A stretch of 64,000 nt of DNA, from NCBI RefSeq assembly GCF_000702545.1, contig NZ_JNIO01000008.1:868001-932000 (forward strand), written 5' to 3'. Shown here piece after piece: positions 26,398 through 36,638 of this stretch (position 1 is the stretch's first letter; every line of letters starts with the position of its first letter). The position numbers were made by a program, and so were the translations under genes. The notes below the pieces were generated by a model. That model was not told where the DNA came from, made no database searches, and was given only the letters and a program-made list of their open reading frames with translations. The stretch is from Selenomonas sp. AB3002 (GTDB lineage Bacteria > Bacillota > Negativicutes > Selenomonadales > Selenomonadaceae).

Positions 26398-28044
26398 CTA
26401 TAGCTTGGAATTTATAATTCCAGGATGTTCACATTTTATTGTACTTAACACATCATCAGCCTTTATTAGATTTATACAATGTGGCGTCTCTGAATAGCAG
26501 GTAGCTCCGCATCCTGGCAAAGCGTGATCAGGACGCACTATAGAGTATTTTGTTTCCCAAGCATGATATCTAATTGGTGATGAATACTCTAATGGATCTC
26601 CACCTACAGGATGACAAATAATCTCAATCACCGGAACCTTCCATGCAGCGGCTATATGTGTCAATCCAGTATTACTCCCTATATATAAAGAACACCTTTT
26701 TATAACAGCCGATACTATTCCCAAAGATGTCTTGCCAGCCAAATTTATTATATTATTAATATTAGACTCTTTAATCAGGTAATCCCCTATTCTAACCGTT
26801 TCAACACCTCCTAAAATCAAATAATAATTTTTCTGATTTATTCCATGAAGAGCAAGCAACAGCTCAAGATAATTATGTTTATCCCAAACCCGTCTCGGAT
26901 CATTGGCATAGGGAACTATGGCAATCATTTTACCTTCATCACCCAGTTTTACACCGCTTAAAATTTTACTTGCCAGCCTTTCGTCTTCAGCAGTATGCCA
27001 AAAATCTAATCCACTAGAATATACTTTTCCCCTTAAAAATTTTACAATATATAAATTACGTTCTACCTCATGCATAGGAGCAGTTGATTTGATAGCTACA
27101 GATAAGAATTTATCAAAATTCCTATTTAATATAGCCTTCGCTGGCATATTTGTCTCAGAAAAACCAACTCTCACGGTTGCACTACTAAAGACCGCAAGTA
27201 ATAGAGATTCTATATGTATATTATACCATCCTTGTATAAAAACAACATCATATTGCACTTGACATAAATGTGCTTCAGAAAACATTTTGCTTATTTCAAT
27301 AGCTCCATGTATATCTGAAGCAAAATATTTCCTATAATCATAAACAATAACCGTATCAATATAAGGACATAGTTCCATAAATATTTTCACCTGCGGTTGC
27401 ACAACCACAGTAATATTTACATCAAGAGCGCAATTCTTTCTGAGTTCTCTTATAAACGGTAAATACATTATCACATCGCCTATATTTTCAATACAAATTA
27501 TCAGTATTTCCCTCCAATCCCGTAAAGAAATATTCTCTAATTTAATTTTATATGGAAATAACTTTTCTAATGCTGAAACTCTGTAGTCTGATATAATACG
27601 CTGAGAAGCCCCCATAATTTCATACATTTCTTGACTAGGAATAAACATATGACTTAAATCAAGGTTACTATTTGACAACACTTCTTCATGGTATTGATTC
27701 CCCAAAGATAAAACTATTCCTATTCCTCCATATATACTCATCTCATCATATTGCATTATAGGTAAATCTAAATAAAACCTTTCATTACTCACTTTAGACA
27801 CTATGAATCCCTTAGGATGAATATTTATTTCTTCTAGAAAATCTTTTACATATTTGCCAAGTTTTCCCGCCCCCCAAAGATAAACCTCCTCATGACTGCC
27901 AGCGAATGTTGTCAATGAATTAATCAACTCTTCTTTTTTTTCTATAAATCTTCTCGGGTTAACTATCATCATAAGCCTCCCGCTATGGACAAACACCACA
28001 TCATCACTGGCATAATTATCATAAATCACTTTAACAGAACTCAT
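26398..28044 (-). CDS. Rossmann-like domain fused to a GT9 (heptosyltransferase-like) glycosyltransferase
   Basis: Residues 50-150 carry the recurrent domain (EVYLWGAGKLGKYVKDFLE, IGIVLSLGNQYHEEVL). From about residue 180 the protein is GT9-like: EILIICIENIGDVIMYLPFIRELRK, VVVQPQVKIFMELCPYIDTVI, MIAIVPYANDPRRVWDKHNY, IINLAGKTSLGIVSAVIKRC and YIGSNTGLTHIAAAWKVPVIEI. The last is the donor-binding motif of heptosyltransferases. The C-terminus has several cysteines (GCGATCYSETPHC). The start overlaps the end of the upstream WbsX-like gene. Confidence 0.87.
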   Translation of the reverse strand: MSSVKVIYDNYASDDVVFVHSGRLMMIVNPRRFIEKKEELINSLTTFAGSHEEVYLWGAGKLGKYVKDFLEEINIHPKGFIVSKVSNERFYLDLPIMQYDEMSIYGGIGIVLSLGNQYHEEVLSNSNLDLSHMFIPSQEMYEIMGASQRIISDYRVSALEKLFPYKIKLENISLRDWREILIICIENIGDVIMYLPFIRELRKNCALDVNITVVVQPQVKIFMELCPYIDTVIVYDYRKYFASDIHGAIEISKMFSEAHLCQVQYDVVFIQGWYNIHIESLLLAVFSSATVRVGFSETNMPAKAILNRNFDKFLSVAIKSTAPMHEVERNLYIVKFLRGKVYSSGLDFWHTAEDERLASKILSGVKLGDEGKMIAIVPYANDPRRVWDKHNYLELLLALHGINQKNYYLILGGVETVRIGDYLIKESNINNIINLAGKTSLGIVSAVIKRCSLYIGSNTGLTHIAAAWKVPVIEIICHPVGGDPLEYSSPIRYHAWETKYSIVRPDHALPGCGATCYSETPHCINLIKADDVLSTIKCEHPGIINSKL

Positions 28045-29593
28045 AAAGAATATACTCTAACGAAACAGTATCATAATCTACATATTTCCGCAATTCACTC
28101 CTTAATGCTTCATACATTCCAATCGGAGTAATAACAACAGCGTCTACTGGAGGCAACTTATCTTCAAGTGTAAATGTAGGGTAAGAACATATTTTTAAAG
28201 ATTTATTTTTATCAATAATATATTTTATCTCAACATCACTGCCAACCAAATTTGCAATTAGATGCTTACCTAGCCTTCCACCTCCATAAATAGCTATTCT
28301 CCTATATTTATTCCTATAAAAAAAACTCCTTACCTCCTCTCCCTTCTCGTTTATTCTCAACCATTGACTCAACGCATTAATTACAAGACCTTGTTTTTTC
28401 ATATCAAGATAATATCTTCCATCAGTTCCACTATTTTCAGATATTCTACCATTATTTATGCCGGGATTATCTTCTATTTCATCATTGTATACAGTTCTCC
28501 TTACAGCTTCTAAAAGGCCGAATCCATTTTGTTCATCTGGTTCTAAGTACATTCCCTCCCCCCATTCATTCCATGCATTAAGGAAAATAAAATCTAACTT
28601 CTTATACTTACAGTATCCATATAATTTACGAAAATATCTGTAGAACTTTTCATCATTAAAATTTATACATACAGTTCCTAAATCCCCATGACGAGGAGTA
28701 TCATCGTAATTAACACAAGCACAACAATAGCAAGGCTTATTCATACCTTGAATATCATCATATGATAGTATAGAATCCCACATTTCATCATAATCCAACG
28801 TAGCAACATCTTCAACATGCTTTTTGATTTTATGTTTAGCTGCTATAGGGTAACGTATCATCCATGAATTTATATCATTAATATCTATTACTGGCATAGA
28901 CTCCTTTATATCACCTATTAAATAAACCCCATCAAATCCTTCTCGTTTCAAAACCTCATTCCAAACCTCCATCATATCTACTAAGCAATGAATATTGTGC
29001 GGATAATACAGCACAAACACAGGTTTATTATTTATTTTAATATAACGTGAATCTTTAAAGAACGGAATTAAATATTCAATATGTTTTTCCCACACACCTC
29101 TCGTTCCATAATTTTGCATCAAAAGAATTTCATTATCAAAAATTTTGTTATTTTTTGATGTCCACGAATTCACCTCTACATTCATAACCTCCCATGTTCT
29201 AGCCCACGTCTCATTCGCCCAGCAAAAACAGAACGGCATATCTATATCTTTCCATTTTAACAGATTTTCTGCCGGTCTTTCTAAAATGCGTCTCCCATCT
29301 TTAAACCAATAATGATAAAAACAAAATGCATTTACCCCATACTTCCTCGCCAAATAAGCTTGCCAAACCATTACATCTTTTTCCATTAAGTCATAGTAAT
29401 TACTATTTAGTGGAATTTTGGGTTGTGAATGCCCATTAAACATAGGACATGCTTTTTTCACCGCAGTCCATTCGGTATATCCCTCTCCCCACCAATCATC
29501 ATTCTCCCTCACACGATGAAATTGAGGCAAGTACATCGCTATAACACGTGGTGATGATTGGTTAATATTCTTAATTTCATCATTCTTGTCCAT
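28031..29593 (-). CDS. WbsX-like glycosyltransferase with C-terminal Rossmann-like domain
   Basis: Residues 12-370 match the Glyco_tran_WbsX family: RVIAMYLPQFHRVRENDDWW, GYTEWTAVKKACPMF, FCFYHYWFKDGRRILERP, FCFCWANETWARTWE, VFVLYYPHNI and LNAWNEWGEGMYLEPD. This family acts on O-antigen and other surface glycans. Residues 432-520 are the recurrent Rossmann-like domain (RIAIYGGGRLGKHLIANL, AVVITPIGMYEALR). A good AGGAG site precedes the ATG. Confidence 0.87.
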   Translation of the reverse strand: MDKNDEIKNINQSSPRVIAMYLPQFHRVRENDDWWGEGYTEWTAVKKACPMFNGHSQPKIPLNSNYYDLMEKDVMVWQAYLARKYGVNAFCFYHYWFKDGRRILERPAENLLKWKDIDMPFCFCWANETWARTWEVMNVEVNSWTSKNNKIFDNEILLMQNYGTRGVWEKHIEYLIPFFKDSRYIKINNKPVFVLYYPHNIHCLVDMMEVWNEVLKREGFDGVYLIGDIKESMPVIDINDINSWMIRYPIAAKHKIKKHVEDVATLDYDEMWDSILSYDDIQGMNKPCYCCACVNYDDTPRHGDLGTVCINFNDEKFYRYFRKLYGYCKYKKLDFIFLNAWNEWGEGMYLEPDEQNGFGLLEAVRRTVYNDEIEDNPGINNGRISENSGTDGRYYLDMKKQGLVINALSQWLRINEKGEEVRSFFYRNKYRRIAIYGGGRLGKHLIANLVGSDVEIKYIIDKNKSLKICSYPTFTLEDKLPPVDAVVITPIGMYEALRSELRKYVDYDTVSLEYILYEFC

Positions 29594-29674
29594 TCTCTAT
29601 TTCTCCTATGATTTTTAACATTTGTCACTTAACGAACCAACATAATTTAATATCATACTTTCTATCTCAATATA

Positions 29675-31222
29675 TTATTTATTATTTATAGCATTAGCGA
29701 TAACATCGTATACTGACATTGCCGTTCTTTGAGGATCAAATCTTTTTAATGCCTCTCCCTGTGCCTGCCTGGCCATTTTTTGCATTTTTGAACGATGTTT
29801 TTCACACCATATCAAGCATTCGGCAAGTTTTTTGGGATTTCCAAACTCATACAACAATCCATACTTACCATTTTCTAGCAATTCAGGATTTGCTCCAGTA
29901 TTAGATGCTATCGTCAACAACCCTGATAGCATATACTCAACAGTTACTCGGCCAAAAGCTTCCATGCGCGACGCCATCACACCAATTTGACAGTTGCATA
30001 AATGACTTGCTACATCAGTCGTATACCCCAAAAATTTAACTCTATCTTTTAATAAATTCGAATTAGCATATTCATTTAGTACTTCTTGATATATAGGATC
30101 CTGCGGACCATAGAATTCAACTTCATAATGTTTCAACACTTCTTTGGGTAATAAACTCAATGCTTCTAGAACCTCTTTTTGGTTTTTACACTCTTTAACA
30201 AAGCCACACATACCGATCCGTAAAACATCTTGATAGAATTCATCTTTCTTATGTGTTCCTGCATAGTCAAGACTAACTCCATTCGGTATTAGGCAAAATA
30301 CATTTTTCTGTTCTACAACATCTTCACATTTAGACATTAACGCTTTTGATATACAGATAGCCTTATTACTATTATTCAAAATATATTCTAAAGCTTCCTT
30401 TCGGCCTAGAAAAAAATGCCAGCCAAAATCCTCCTCAACGAATTCCCGAATATGCCAGATATGTGGCCGGTCTAATTTCCGAGCCATATTGGCACCGATA
30501 TTAATCACACTGCTATTAGAGTAGACGAGATTAAAGCAGCAATTCTTCAGCAACGAATCAAGTTTATCCACTACTAGAGTATTATCAGGAATCTTACCCC
30601 CATCACAATCTCCTACCCACCATAAAAAATGTGCTACCAAACTAGGAATATTATGTTTATTAAGAACCTTATTTAAATCACCTGCATTAGGAGATACAAT
30701 CAAAGATTCCATTCCCATAGCTTGCCAATATAGCAAATTTTGTAACAAACTCCTATTAGCTCCCAAAAGTTCTGAACCATGAGTAAAAAACAACACTCTC
30801 ATAGATTCATAAGATATCCCCTCCCGCCAAAATCTTAACTTTTGTGCTGTCAGCGCAAAGGAATCATCCATAATTCTATATCTATACATTAAATCGTCAA
30901 AAAAAGCACTAGATAAAATTACTATCTTTAGTCCAGTTTCAGATAAAGATGATAATATTGCAGATTTATTTTTCTCATTTACAGCTAAAATAATAGAAAC
31001 ATCGCTTAAATCTCCTGCTTCTGATACTTGCATGACAGGGTAATCAGATATTTCATCTGGATGCTTTTCTCCGTTCGATACTAGAAATCCAGTTAAATTC
31101 CATTCCATTTGTCTTGACATCCATGCCAAAGCATGTCCATAATGGCCAGCGCCATAACCAAACACACGAACAGATGAATTCAAGCATTCTTCTATTTTAT
31201 TTATTCCAACTTGAATTTCCAT
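29675..31222 (-). CDS. Rossmann-like domain fused to a GT4 glycosyltransferase
   Basis: Residues 15-115 form the recurrent domain (VRVFGYGAGHYGHALAWM, VSIILAVNEKNKSAI). From residue 140 a GT-B family 4 transferase follows: VLFFTHGSELLGANRSLLQN, RPHIWHIREFVEEDFGW, CLIPNGVSLDY, RIGMCGFVKECKNQKEVLEAL, VKFLGYTTDVASHLCNCQIGVMAS and MEAFGRVTVEYMLSGLLTIAS (ExFGRxxxE motif). The order with its Rossmann partner at the front mirrors the other GT4 gene at 24457-26316. Confidence 0.87.
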   Translation of the reverse strand: MEIQVGINKIEECLNSSVRVFGYGAGHYGHALAWMSRQMEWNLTGFLVSNGEKHPDEISDYPVMQVSEAGDLSDVSIILAVNEKNKSAILSSLSETGLKIVILSSAFFDDLMYRYRIMDDSFALTAQKLRFWREGISYESMRVLFFTHGSELLGANRSLLQNLLYWQAMGMESLIVSPNAGDLNKVLNKHNIPSLVAHFLWWVGDCDGGKIPDNTLVVDKLDSLLKNCCFNLVYSNSSVINIGANMARKLDRPHIWHIREFVEEDFGWHFFLGRKEALEYILNNSNKAICISKALMSKCEDVVEQKNVFCLIPNGVSLDYAGTHKKDEFYQDVLRIGMCGFVKECKNQKEVLEALSLLPKEVLKHYEVEFYGPQDPIYQEVLNEYANSNLLKDRVKFLGYTTDVASHLCNCQIGVMASRMEAFGRVTVEYMLSGLLTIASNTGANPELLENGKYGLLYEFGNPKKLAECLIWCEKHRSKMQKMARQAQGEALKRFDPQRTAMSVYDVIANAINNK

Positions 31223-31242
31223 CTAGATCTTCTCCATTCATC

Positions 31243-32409
31243 TCAATCTCGACCAAACACATCGCAAGTATAAACTTTATCCCTCTCATCTTCCAAGTCC
31301 TTATGCCAACGATTGGCAATAAGGATATCGCTCAATCTCTTAAATAGAACTAAATCATTCACAATACTGCAACCTCTAAATTTAGGTTCTCCAATCGTAG
31401 GTTCATATATAAGGCACTCAACTCCATACTCCTGCAGTTTTTCTATTACATCTAGCACAGCACTAGAACGAAAATTATCCGAGTTCTTTTTCATAGTCAA
31501 GCGATAAACTCCTACAGTCTTTGGTTTCCATTTTATGATTTCTCCGACTATAAAATCCTTACGAGTCCTGTTAGCCTGCACTATGGCAGTAATTAGATTT
31601 TGTGGTACATCTTCATAGTTAGCCAATAGCTGCTTGGAATCTTTGGGCAAACAATAGCCACCATAACCAAAGGATGGATTGTTATAGTGGTCACCTATTC
31701 TAGGATCCATACACACTCCCCGAATGATTTCCTCCGTAGACAAATTCCTGATGGCAGCGTAGGAATCAAGCTCATTGAAATACGCCACACGTAGGGCCAG
31801 ATAAGTGTTGGCAAAAAGCTTCACTGCCTCGGCCTCCGTTGGCCCCATCAGCAACACAGGCACTTCATCACTCTCTGCTGCCTCCAGGAAAAGTCCTGAG
31901 AGCCGCCTGCCCGCCTCGCCCTTGTCGCCAAGTATGATGCGTGACGGATGCAGACTGTCATGTAGAGCATGCCCCTCCCGCAGGAACTCTGGGGCGAAGT
32001 AGATATTTTCCCTGCCATACCGTTCCCGCAGTCGCAAAGTGTAGCCCACGGGGACAGTGGAGCGTATCAGGATATCCACCCCAGGCGCAAACTCCAGCAC
32101 CTCATCAATGACGCACTCAATTGATGAAGTATCAAAGAAATTTTTCTCCGCATCGTAGTCGGTAGGTGTAGCAATGAGCACCAATTCGGCTCCACACAGA
32201 GCCGTACTCGCCTCCGAAAAAGCAGAAATCTTCACCAGGCCTTCCGATAGCCACCTCTCCATGCCCTCATCCCGCACTGGAGACTTCCCCTGCCTAATCA
32301 TAGCTACCCGCTCAGCAGAGATATCCAGAACTGATACTTCGTGATGCTGTGCCAGCACTAATGCATTGGCCATACCTACATATCCAGCACCTGCTACCGT
32401 TATCTTCAA
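31243..32409 (-). CDS. ugd: UDP-glucose 6-dehydrogenase
   Basis: Ugd oxidises UDP-glucose to UDP-glucuronate using two NAD. The NAD domain opens KITVAGAGYVGMANALVLAQ, then LIATPTDYD, RSTVPVGYT, FAPEFLREG, the hinge helix ANTYLALRVAYFNELD and the catalytic cysteine in GGYCLPKDSKQL. About 388 residues is the usual length. The TTG start at 32409 is supported by AGGGAG and by the same arrangement in the truncated copy at 36639-37016. The 5' two thirds are visibly more GC-rich than the 3' third (switch near 31740), suggesting a recombinant gene. Confidence 0.93.
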   Translation of the reverse strand: MKITVAGAGYVGMANALVLAQHHEVSVLDISAERVAMIRQGKSPVRDEGMERWLSEGLVKISAFSEASTALCGAELVLIATPTDYDAEKNFFDTSSIECVIDEVLEFAPGVDILIRSTVPVGYTLRLRERYGRENIYFAPEFLREGHALHDSLHPSRIILGDKGEAGRRLSGLFLEAAESDEVPVLLMGPTEAEAVKLFANTYLALRVAYFNELDSYAAIRNLSTEEIIRGVCMDPRIGDHYNNPSFGYGGYCLPKDSKQLLANYEDVPQNLITAIVQANRTRKDFIVGEIIKWKPKTVGVYRLTMKKNSDNFRSSAVLDVIEKLQEYGVECLIYEPTIGEPKFRGCSIVNDLVLFKRLSDILIANRWHKDLEDERDKVYTCDVFGRD

Positions 32410-32536
32410 CCCCAACACTCCCTAGAACATAACATCTAATCACAGTCATTCCTTGATTATTTTTTATCTGTTGCGTTATTATGTAATATAATTCGCAGTG
32501 CCTTATCATAGTCTCATTAAAGACAATCAACAATTC

Positions 32537-35500
32537 TCATTTTGGATTATGTTTTTTATGCGCATATTTAAAGGAAAACGTTGACAAGTATCTGTTATCC
32601 TCCAATATATCTCTAACATTATAAATATAGCCATCTACATCAGGATTAATATACTTACGTACATAAAACTTGTTTAACTCTATATATTCTTCCGAGCTAA
32701 GCAATCTCAAAATTTTCTCTACAAGGTTTTTATAGGCTTTTTCCACTTTATTTTTTTCATTATTGTGACACACTAAAATATACTTAAGATTATGCTTAAA
32801 CCCATCTGAATCTATTATCTTCTGATAATATTCATCCATTGCATTATTAATGAAATAATTTTTGTTGATTATATCACAAAAAACATCAACATAATCAACA
32901 AATGGAGATTCAATCAAATAAGATATTTCCGATATATAAGAGTTAAATGACGGGCTTTCTCTATCAACCGGCGTAGCTAGAATCTCATACCCATTAAATA
33001 CAGGCAACCCTCTCATTTCCCTAAGTAACATACGTAAAGTTTGTTTGAGCAGCACTAAATCATCTATTTTCGGTGCATTTTTCAAAACATCCGCATAGGA
33101 AAAAGGCTCAGTTTGCACTAGTTCCACAAATTCTTCGTCCACTTTAGCAACAATTATTTTTTCAGCACGATGATTTAAAATATGATTTTTTAATGCTCCA
33201 TTTAAGTTAAATACACGCATACTATTACTGCTATATTTTTCTATTTTGCTAACTAGTTTATTTGGTAAATTTATTTCATCCAATTTTTCTGATACAAAAA
33301 AGACTTTTTGATTACGAAGATCACAACATTTTACATATATTTCTTCCTCTGATTCAAACGAATAATAATTTCCTATTGAAATATCTTTTAGCAAATCCTT
33401 ATACTCATGCCATAATTCATCAGATTTATACGAATATTGCTTAGCAAATTGATATACTAATAAAATTGTATCTTTAATTTGAGGACGTTCATTTCTACCA
33501 ATTTTATCATCCAATAAATAATCTATAAGTAATTTTGCAGTTTCCTCTAGAGATGTCAGTAGTATTCTCCAAATATAACCACAATATTCCTCTCTTATCG
33601 TATTACGATTAATATTAACAACTTTGTCAGCATTCTCCCCCATCAAATCAATGCACCAAGTCACATAAGGCAAAAATGGGATATTATTTTGTTGTCCAAA
33701 CATCCAATCACACACGTGAGAATGCCTATAAAAAATTACATTATAAGGCAGTTCTATCGAATCGTTAATGGTTCCATATTGATGTTTCCTATCAACTTCA
33801 TTCTGCAATAATATTTTACACATTAAGTGACAATTTAAAGCAGGAAAAAAAACGCTTGTTTTCACGCAACCATTTTTTATATCTACTTCTTTTAAACCAT
33901 TCGAAAAAAAAGGCGGAATATTTAACAAAGGTATATCTTCGCCATTTCTATGATCAGTAATACTTATATCTATAGGGACAACATCCCATTTCTTCTTTTT
34001 CATTTCCAGACCACGCATATGTTGTGACGGATGCAAATCACCATATTCAGCCCTCAATTTTCTAAGAAACCACGGACTCAATATCTTATGGCAATAATAA
34101 TAATTAGGACATCCCAATTCATCTGCATTTAGTTTTGTCAAATCCACTATTAACTTAACTTCCGTCCCTTGCGCAAAACGTTCCTTATACTCTTCTACGA
34201 TTATATAGCCAGCATCACGCGTAGCATTTTGAAATGTGAGTTTCTTGGGGGCTTCATTTATTGTTTTAGTTACAATAACAAATTGGTCAACTAGCAAGAA
34301 TATAGATTGCATCCCCATACCAAAAGCGCCTGATGGACGCATCCAATCCGGCATTTTGCGTAAAAGGTTCCTAGAATATGCCGATCTTTTATTAGAGACC
34401 TCTGCAATTCTATGAATATCTTCTACAGAAATACCAATTCCATTATCGCGTATACATATTTCCACATGTGTATTATCGATTTCTTTTACATACCCCTTTA
34501 TTTGATATGCTTTCCAATCAATATAATTATCTTTTAATTTTTTAATTATATCTTCCGGTGTTCCATCAAGTATCTTCTCATCATATAATCGAAAAATTGT
34601 AGCATCTACAGCATTTTGTATAATCTCACGTATACATACCAACTTATTTCGATAAATACCGCCACCAGCAAATAGCTGAAACATTCTTTTACTAGATATA
34701 TGATAATTAAGATTGGCTAACTCAGCCCACTTATTACTTCCCTTAAACATAATTTCACGCTGAACCAACCGAGGAGAGTTTCCAAAATTTTCCGGTGCAA
34801 TCTCACTCCAATGTAGTGCAATGTATTCACAAGTATTCTGTATCCAATCCATCCATTGCCGCATTATCCTATATACTTCATCATTTTCAACATTAGATTT
34901 TATATAGATTTCATTATAATCTATCAGAAATCTCTCAACTGATTCATGTTTTTTTAAATGCAATTTTGATAAATGAGGCATAGGCGTTGATGATTCCAAA
35001 GAGTATTCATTAAATCGATCCGTGTCTAAATCTAATAAATCCCCCAAGCAAAGCATAGCAACTATGAAACGTGGATGCATATAATCATCAAATATTCCGT
35101 TTTCCTTATGAGGGATATCCATAATATGTTTAATTGATTTTTGATGCTGCTTACAAATTGATGCTAACAGTTTCTGGTTACGAATCCCGAAGCAATGCTT
35201 TATTGCTTCATTACTTATTATATATCCGGCGCTACGCTCAGCGTGACCCGATCTATATACATGTTCTATTACTTCTATCACATCATTATATACTTCAATC
35301 GAATGTTCGTAATCATTATCATTAATTGTAAAATTACATAGCCTCCTAGCAATATGTTGTAATTCAGACTCAGAATCATTAGCTAAATCATTTAGATATC
35401 TTTGAAATTCTTCAGATATTAATTTAAAATAAATTTCCTCATATTTTAAAGCCATTCCTATGTCATGTAAATAAAAACTTGATAACATCATCATAAGATC

Positions 35501-35725
35501 AGAACATGATAGTTTTTCTATTCTCTCTACCCCCAACAGTTTACTTATATGCTCTCCTATTTTTCTTGAATGAGATATATCATGTTTACTAAAATGTGGA
35601 AAATGAACACAAACAGTCTCCAATTTCTTCGCAGTCACCATTTTAATAACATTCCACTGATTCACTTTATCTTGGACGTCAGGGTTAGTTTGACTAAGAA
35701 ATTCTAATCTATCTTCTAAGTACAT
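32537..35725 (-). CDS. HD-domain and Hsp90-like GHKL ATPase protein, candidate defence gene
   Basis: A protein of 1062 residues. The N-terminal third is an HD-type phosphohydrolase-like domain: HFPHFSKHDISHS (41-53), the HD pair in SSFYLHDIGMA (87-88) and CLGDLLDLDTDR (227-237). From about 350 comes a Bergerat ATPase as in Hsp90/HtpG: REIIQNAVDA (366-375), DNGIGIS (427-433) and GAFGMGMQS (466-474). The C-terminal 550 residues are unassigned. HD domains joined to Hsp90-like ATPases have been described among predicted bacterial conflict systems (HD-CE group), so an antiphage role is plausible but inferred. AAGGTG lies six bases before the ATG at 35725. It has no link to glycan synthesis and is very AT-rich. 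Confidence 0.7.
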   Translation of the reverse strand: MYLEDRLEFLSQTNPDVQDKVNQWNVIKMVTAKKLETVCVHFPHFSKHDISHSRKIGEHISKLLGVERIEKLSCSDLMMMLSSFYLHDIGMALKYEEIYFKLISEEFQRYLNDLANDSESELQHIARRLCNFTINDNDYEHSIEVYNDVIEVIEHVYRSGHAERSAGYIISNEAIKHCFGIRNQKLLASICKQHQKSIKHIMDIPHKENGIFDDYMHPRFIVAMLCLGDLLDLDTDRFNEYSLESSTPMPHLSKLHLKKHESVERFLIDYNEIYIKSNVENDEVYRIMRQWMDWIQNTCEYIALHWSEIAPENFGNSPRLVQREIMFKGSNKWAELANLNYHISSKRMFQLFAGGGIYRNKLVCIREIIQNAVDATIFRLYDEKILDGTPEDIIKKLKDNYIDWKAYQIKGYVKEIDNTHVEICIRDNGIGISVEDIHRIAEVSNKRSAYSRNLLRKMPDWMRPSGAFGMGMQSIFLLVDQFVIVTKTINEAPKKLTFQNATRDAGYIIVEEYKERFAQGTEVKLIVDLTKLNADELGCPNYYYCHKILSPWFLRKLRAEYGDLHPSQHMRGLEMKKKKWDVVPIDISITDHRNGEDIPLLNIPPFFSNGLKEVDIKNGCVKTSVFFPALNCHLMCKILLQNEVDRKHQYGTINDSIELPYNVIFYRHSHVCDWMFGQQNNIPFLPYVTWCIDLMGENADKVVNINRNTIREEYCGYIWRILLTSLEETAKLLIDYLLDDKIGRNERPQIKDTILLVYQFAKQYSYKSDELWHEYKDLLKDISIGNYYSFESEEEIYVKCCDLRNQKVFFVSEKLDEINLPNKLVSKIEKYSSNSMRVFNLNGALKNHILNHRAEKIIVAKVDEEFVELVQTEPFSYADVLKNAPKIDDLVLLKQTLRMLLREMRGLPVFNGYEILATPVDRESPSFNSYISEISYLIESPFVDYVDVFCDIINKNYFINNAMDEYYQKIIDSDGFKHNLKYILVCHNNEKNKVEKAYKNLVEKILRLLSSEEYIELNKFYVRKYINPDVDGYIYNVRDILEDNRYLSTFSFKYAHKKHNPK

Positions 35726-35761
35726 AATATACACCTTCACATTCAGCATTCTACATCATAA

Positions 35762-36481
35762 GCATTTAATCAACCCGTAACGTCCAGAAATTTCTTCTAC
35801 TACGGCTATAACCTCTATCTCTTCACAGATACCAACTCTGGACTGCCTGTCTTCCCTGTCCTGGAGCGTGCTTCCCGCCACGACCTTCCTGCCATGCTGC
35901 ACGGACTTGCCTGCATCAAGACATTCTTCACGGACTGGAATATTTCCGCTTTGATCCTTGATTCTGCACACAATGCAGCAGCTGTGTACGAGATGTGCAG
36001 CAAAAACAGCATAACACCCTTCATAGACTTGAACCCTCGCGGTACGAAATCTGCTGAGGACAAGAGATATACCATTGGAGATGACGGTGTGCCAATCTGC
36101 CCTCTGGGACTTCCCATGAAGCCCAATGGCACTGACAAGAAGCGGCACAGAGCCAAATATATTTGCCCGAAGACAAAATACGCTGAAAGGCTGTGCCTGT
36201 GCGACAATCGCTGCACAAAATCCACTTATGGACGTGTTGTAAATATAAACCTCAAGGATGACCCACGGCTTTTCTGCGACCCTCCACGAGGTTCGCCTCA
36301 ATGGAAGCAAGCCTACAACAAGCGCACATCTGCTGAACGGGCCAACAAACGCATAAAGATTGACGGACTGCTGGAAGAAGGGCGCCATCGCTCATCCATG
36401 ATGTGGTATATTCGATTATTCGCCATACTGTCCGTCATTCACATAGATGCTTGGCATGAGCGCAAATGTGAGAGTGCATGA
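35762..36481 (+). mobile_element. Transposase C-terminal fragment (DDE type)
   Basis: An open frame with no proper start (in-frame stop at 35759) codes for the last ~240 residues of a DDE transposase: LYLFTDTNSGLPVFPVLERA (an Asp), ALILDSAHNAAAVYEM (second Asp), a cysteine-rich insert (KYICPKTKYAERLCLCDNRC), and WKQAYNKRTSAERANKRIK with the likely glutamate. The N-terminal part is missing. It points away from the HD/Hsp90-like gene, whose upstream region it replaces. The IS family is not certain. Confidence 0.7.
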
Positions 36482-36482
36482 A

Positions 36483-36509
36483 CCCTGAAAAAAATTCAAT
36501 TTTTCAGGG
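36483..36509. other. Short perfect hairpin after the transposase fragment
   Basis: CCCTGAAAAA and TTTTTCAGGG form a ten-base-pair stem with a short A/T loop directly past the transposase stop. No T run follows on either strand, so it is not a standard terminator. It may be an end structure of the element. The remaining bases to 36638 show no gene. Confidence 0.45.
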
Positions 36510-36638
36510 CTGGGTATCCTGCGCCAATTTTTCCATACACTTTCAAGCTACGGTATTCCAACCTTGTATAAGGGCATTTCACATCACCTCAATACCGATG
36601 ATTGCCAATTCTCATTTAGATTGCCGAGGTTTTCTAAT

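Noticed and set aside
36483-36509. Rho-independent terminator
   Set aside because: The stem is perfect but no T run follows on either strand, so it is listed only as a hairpin.
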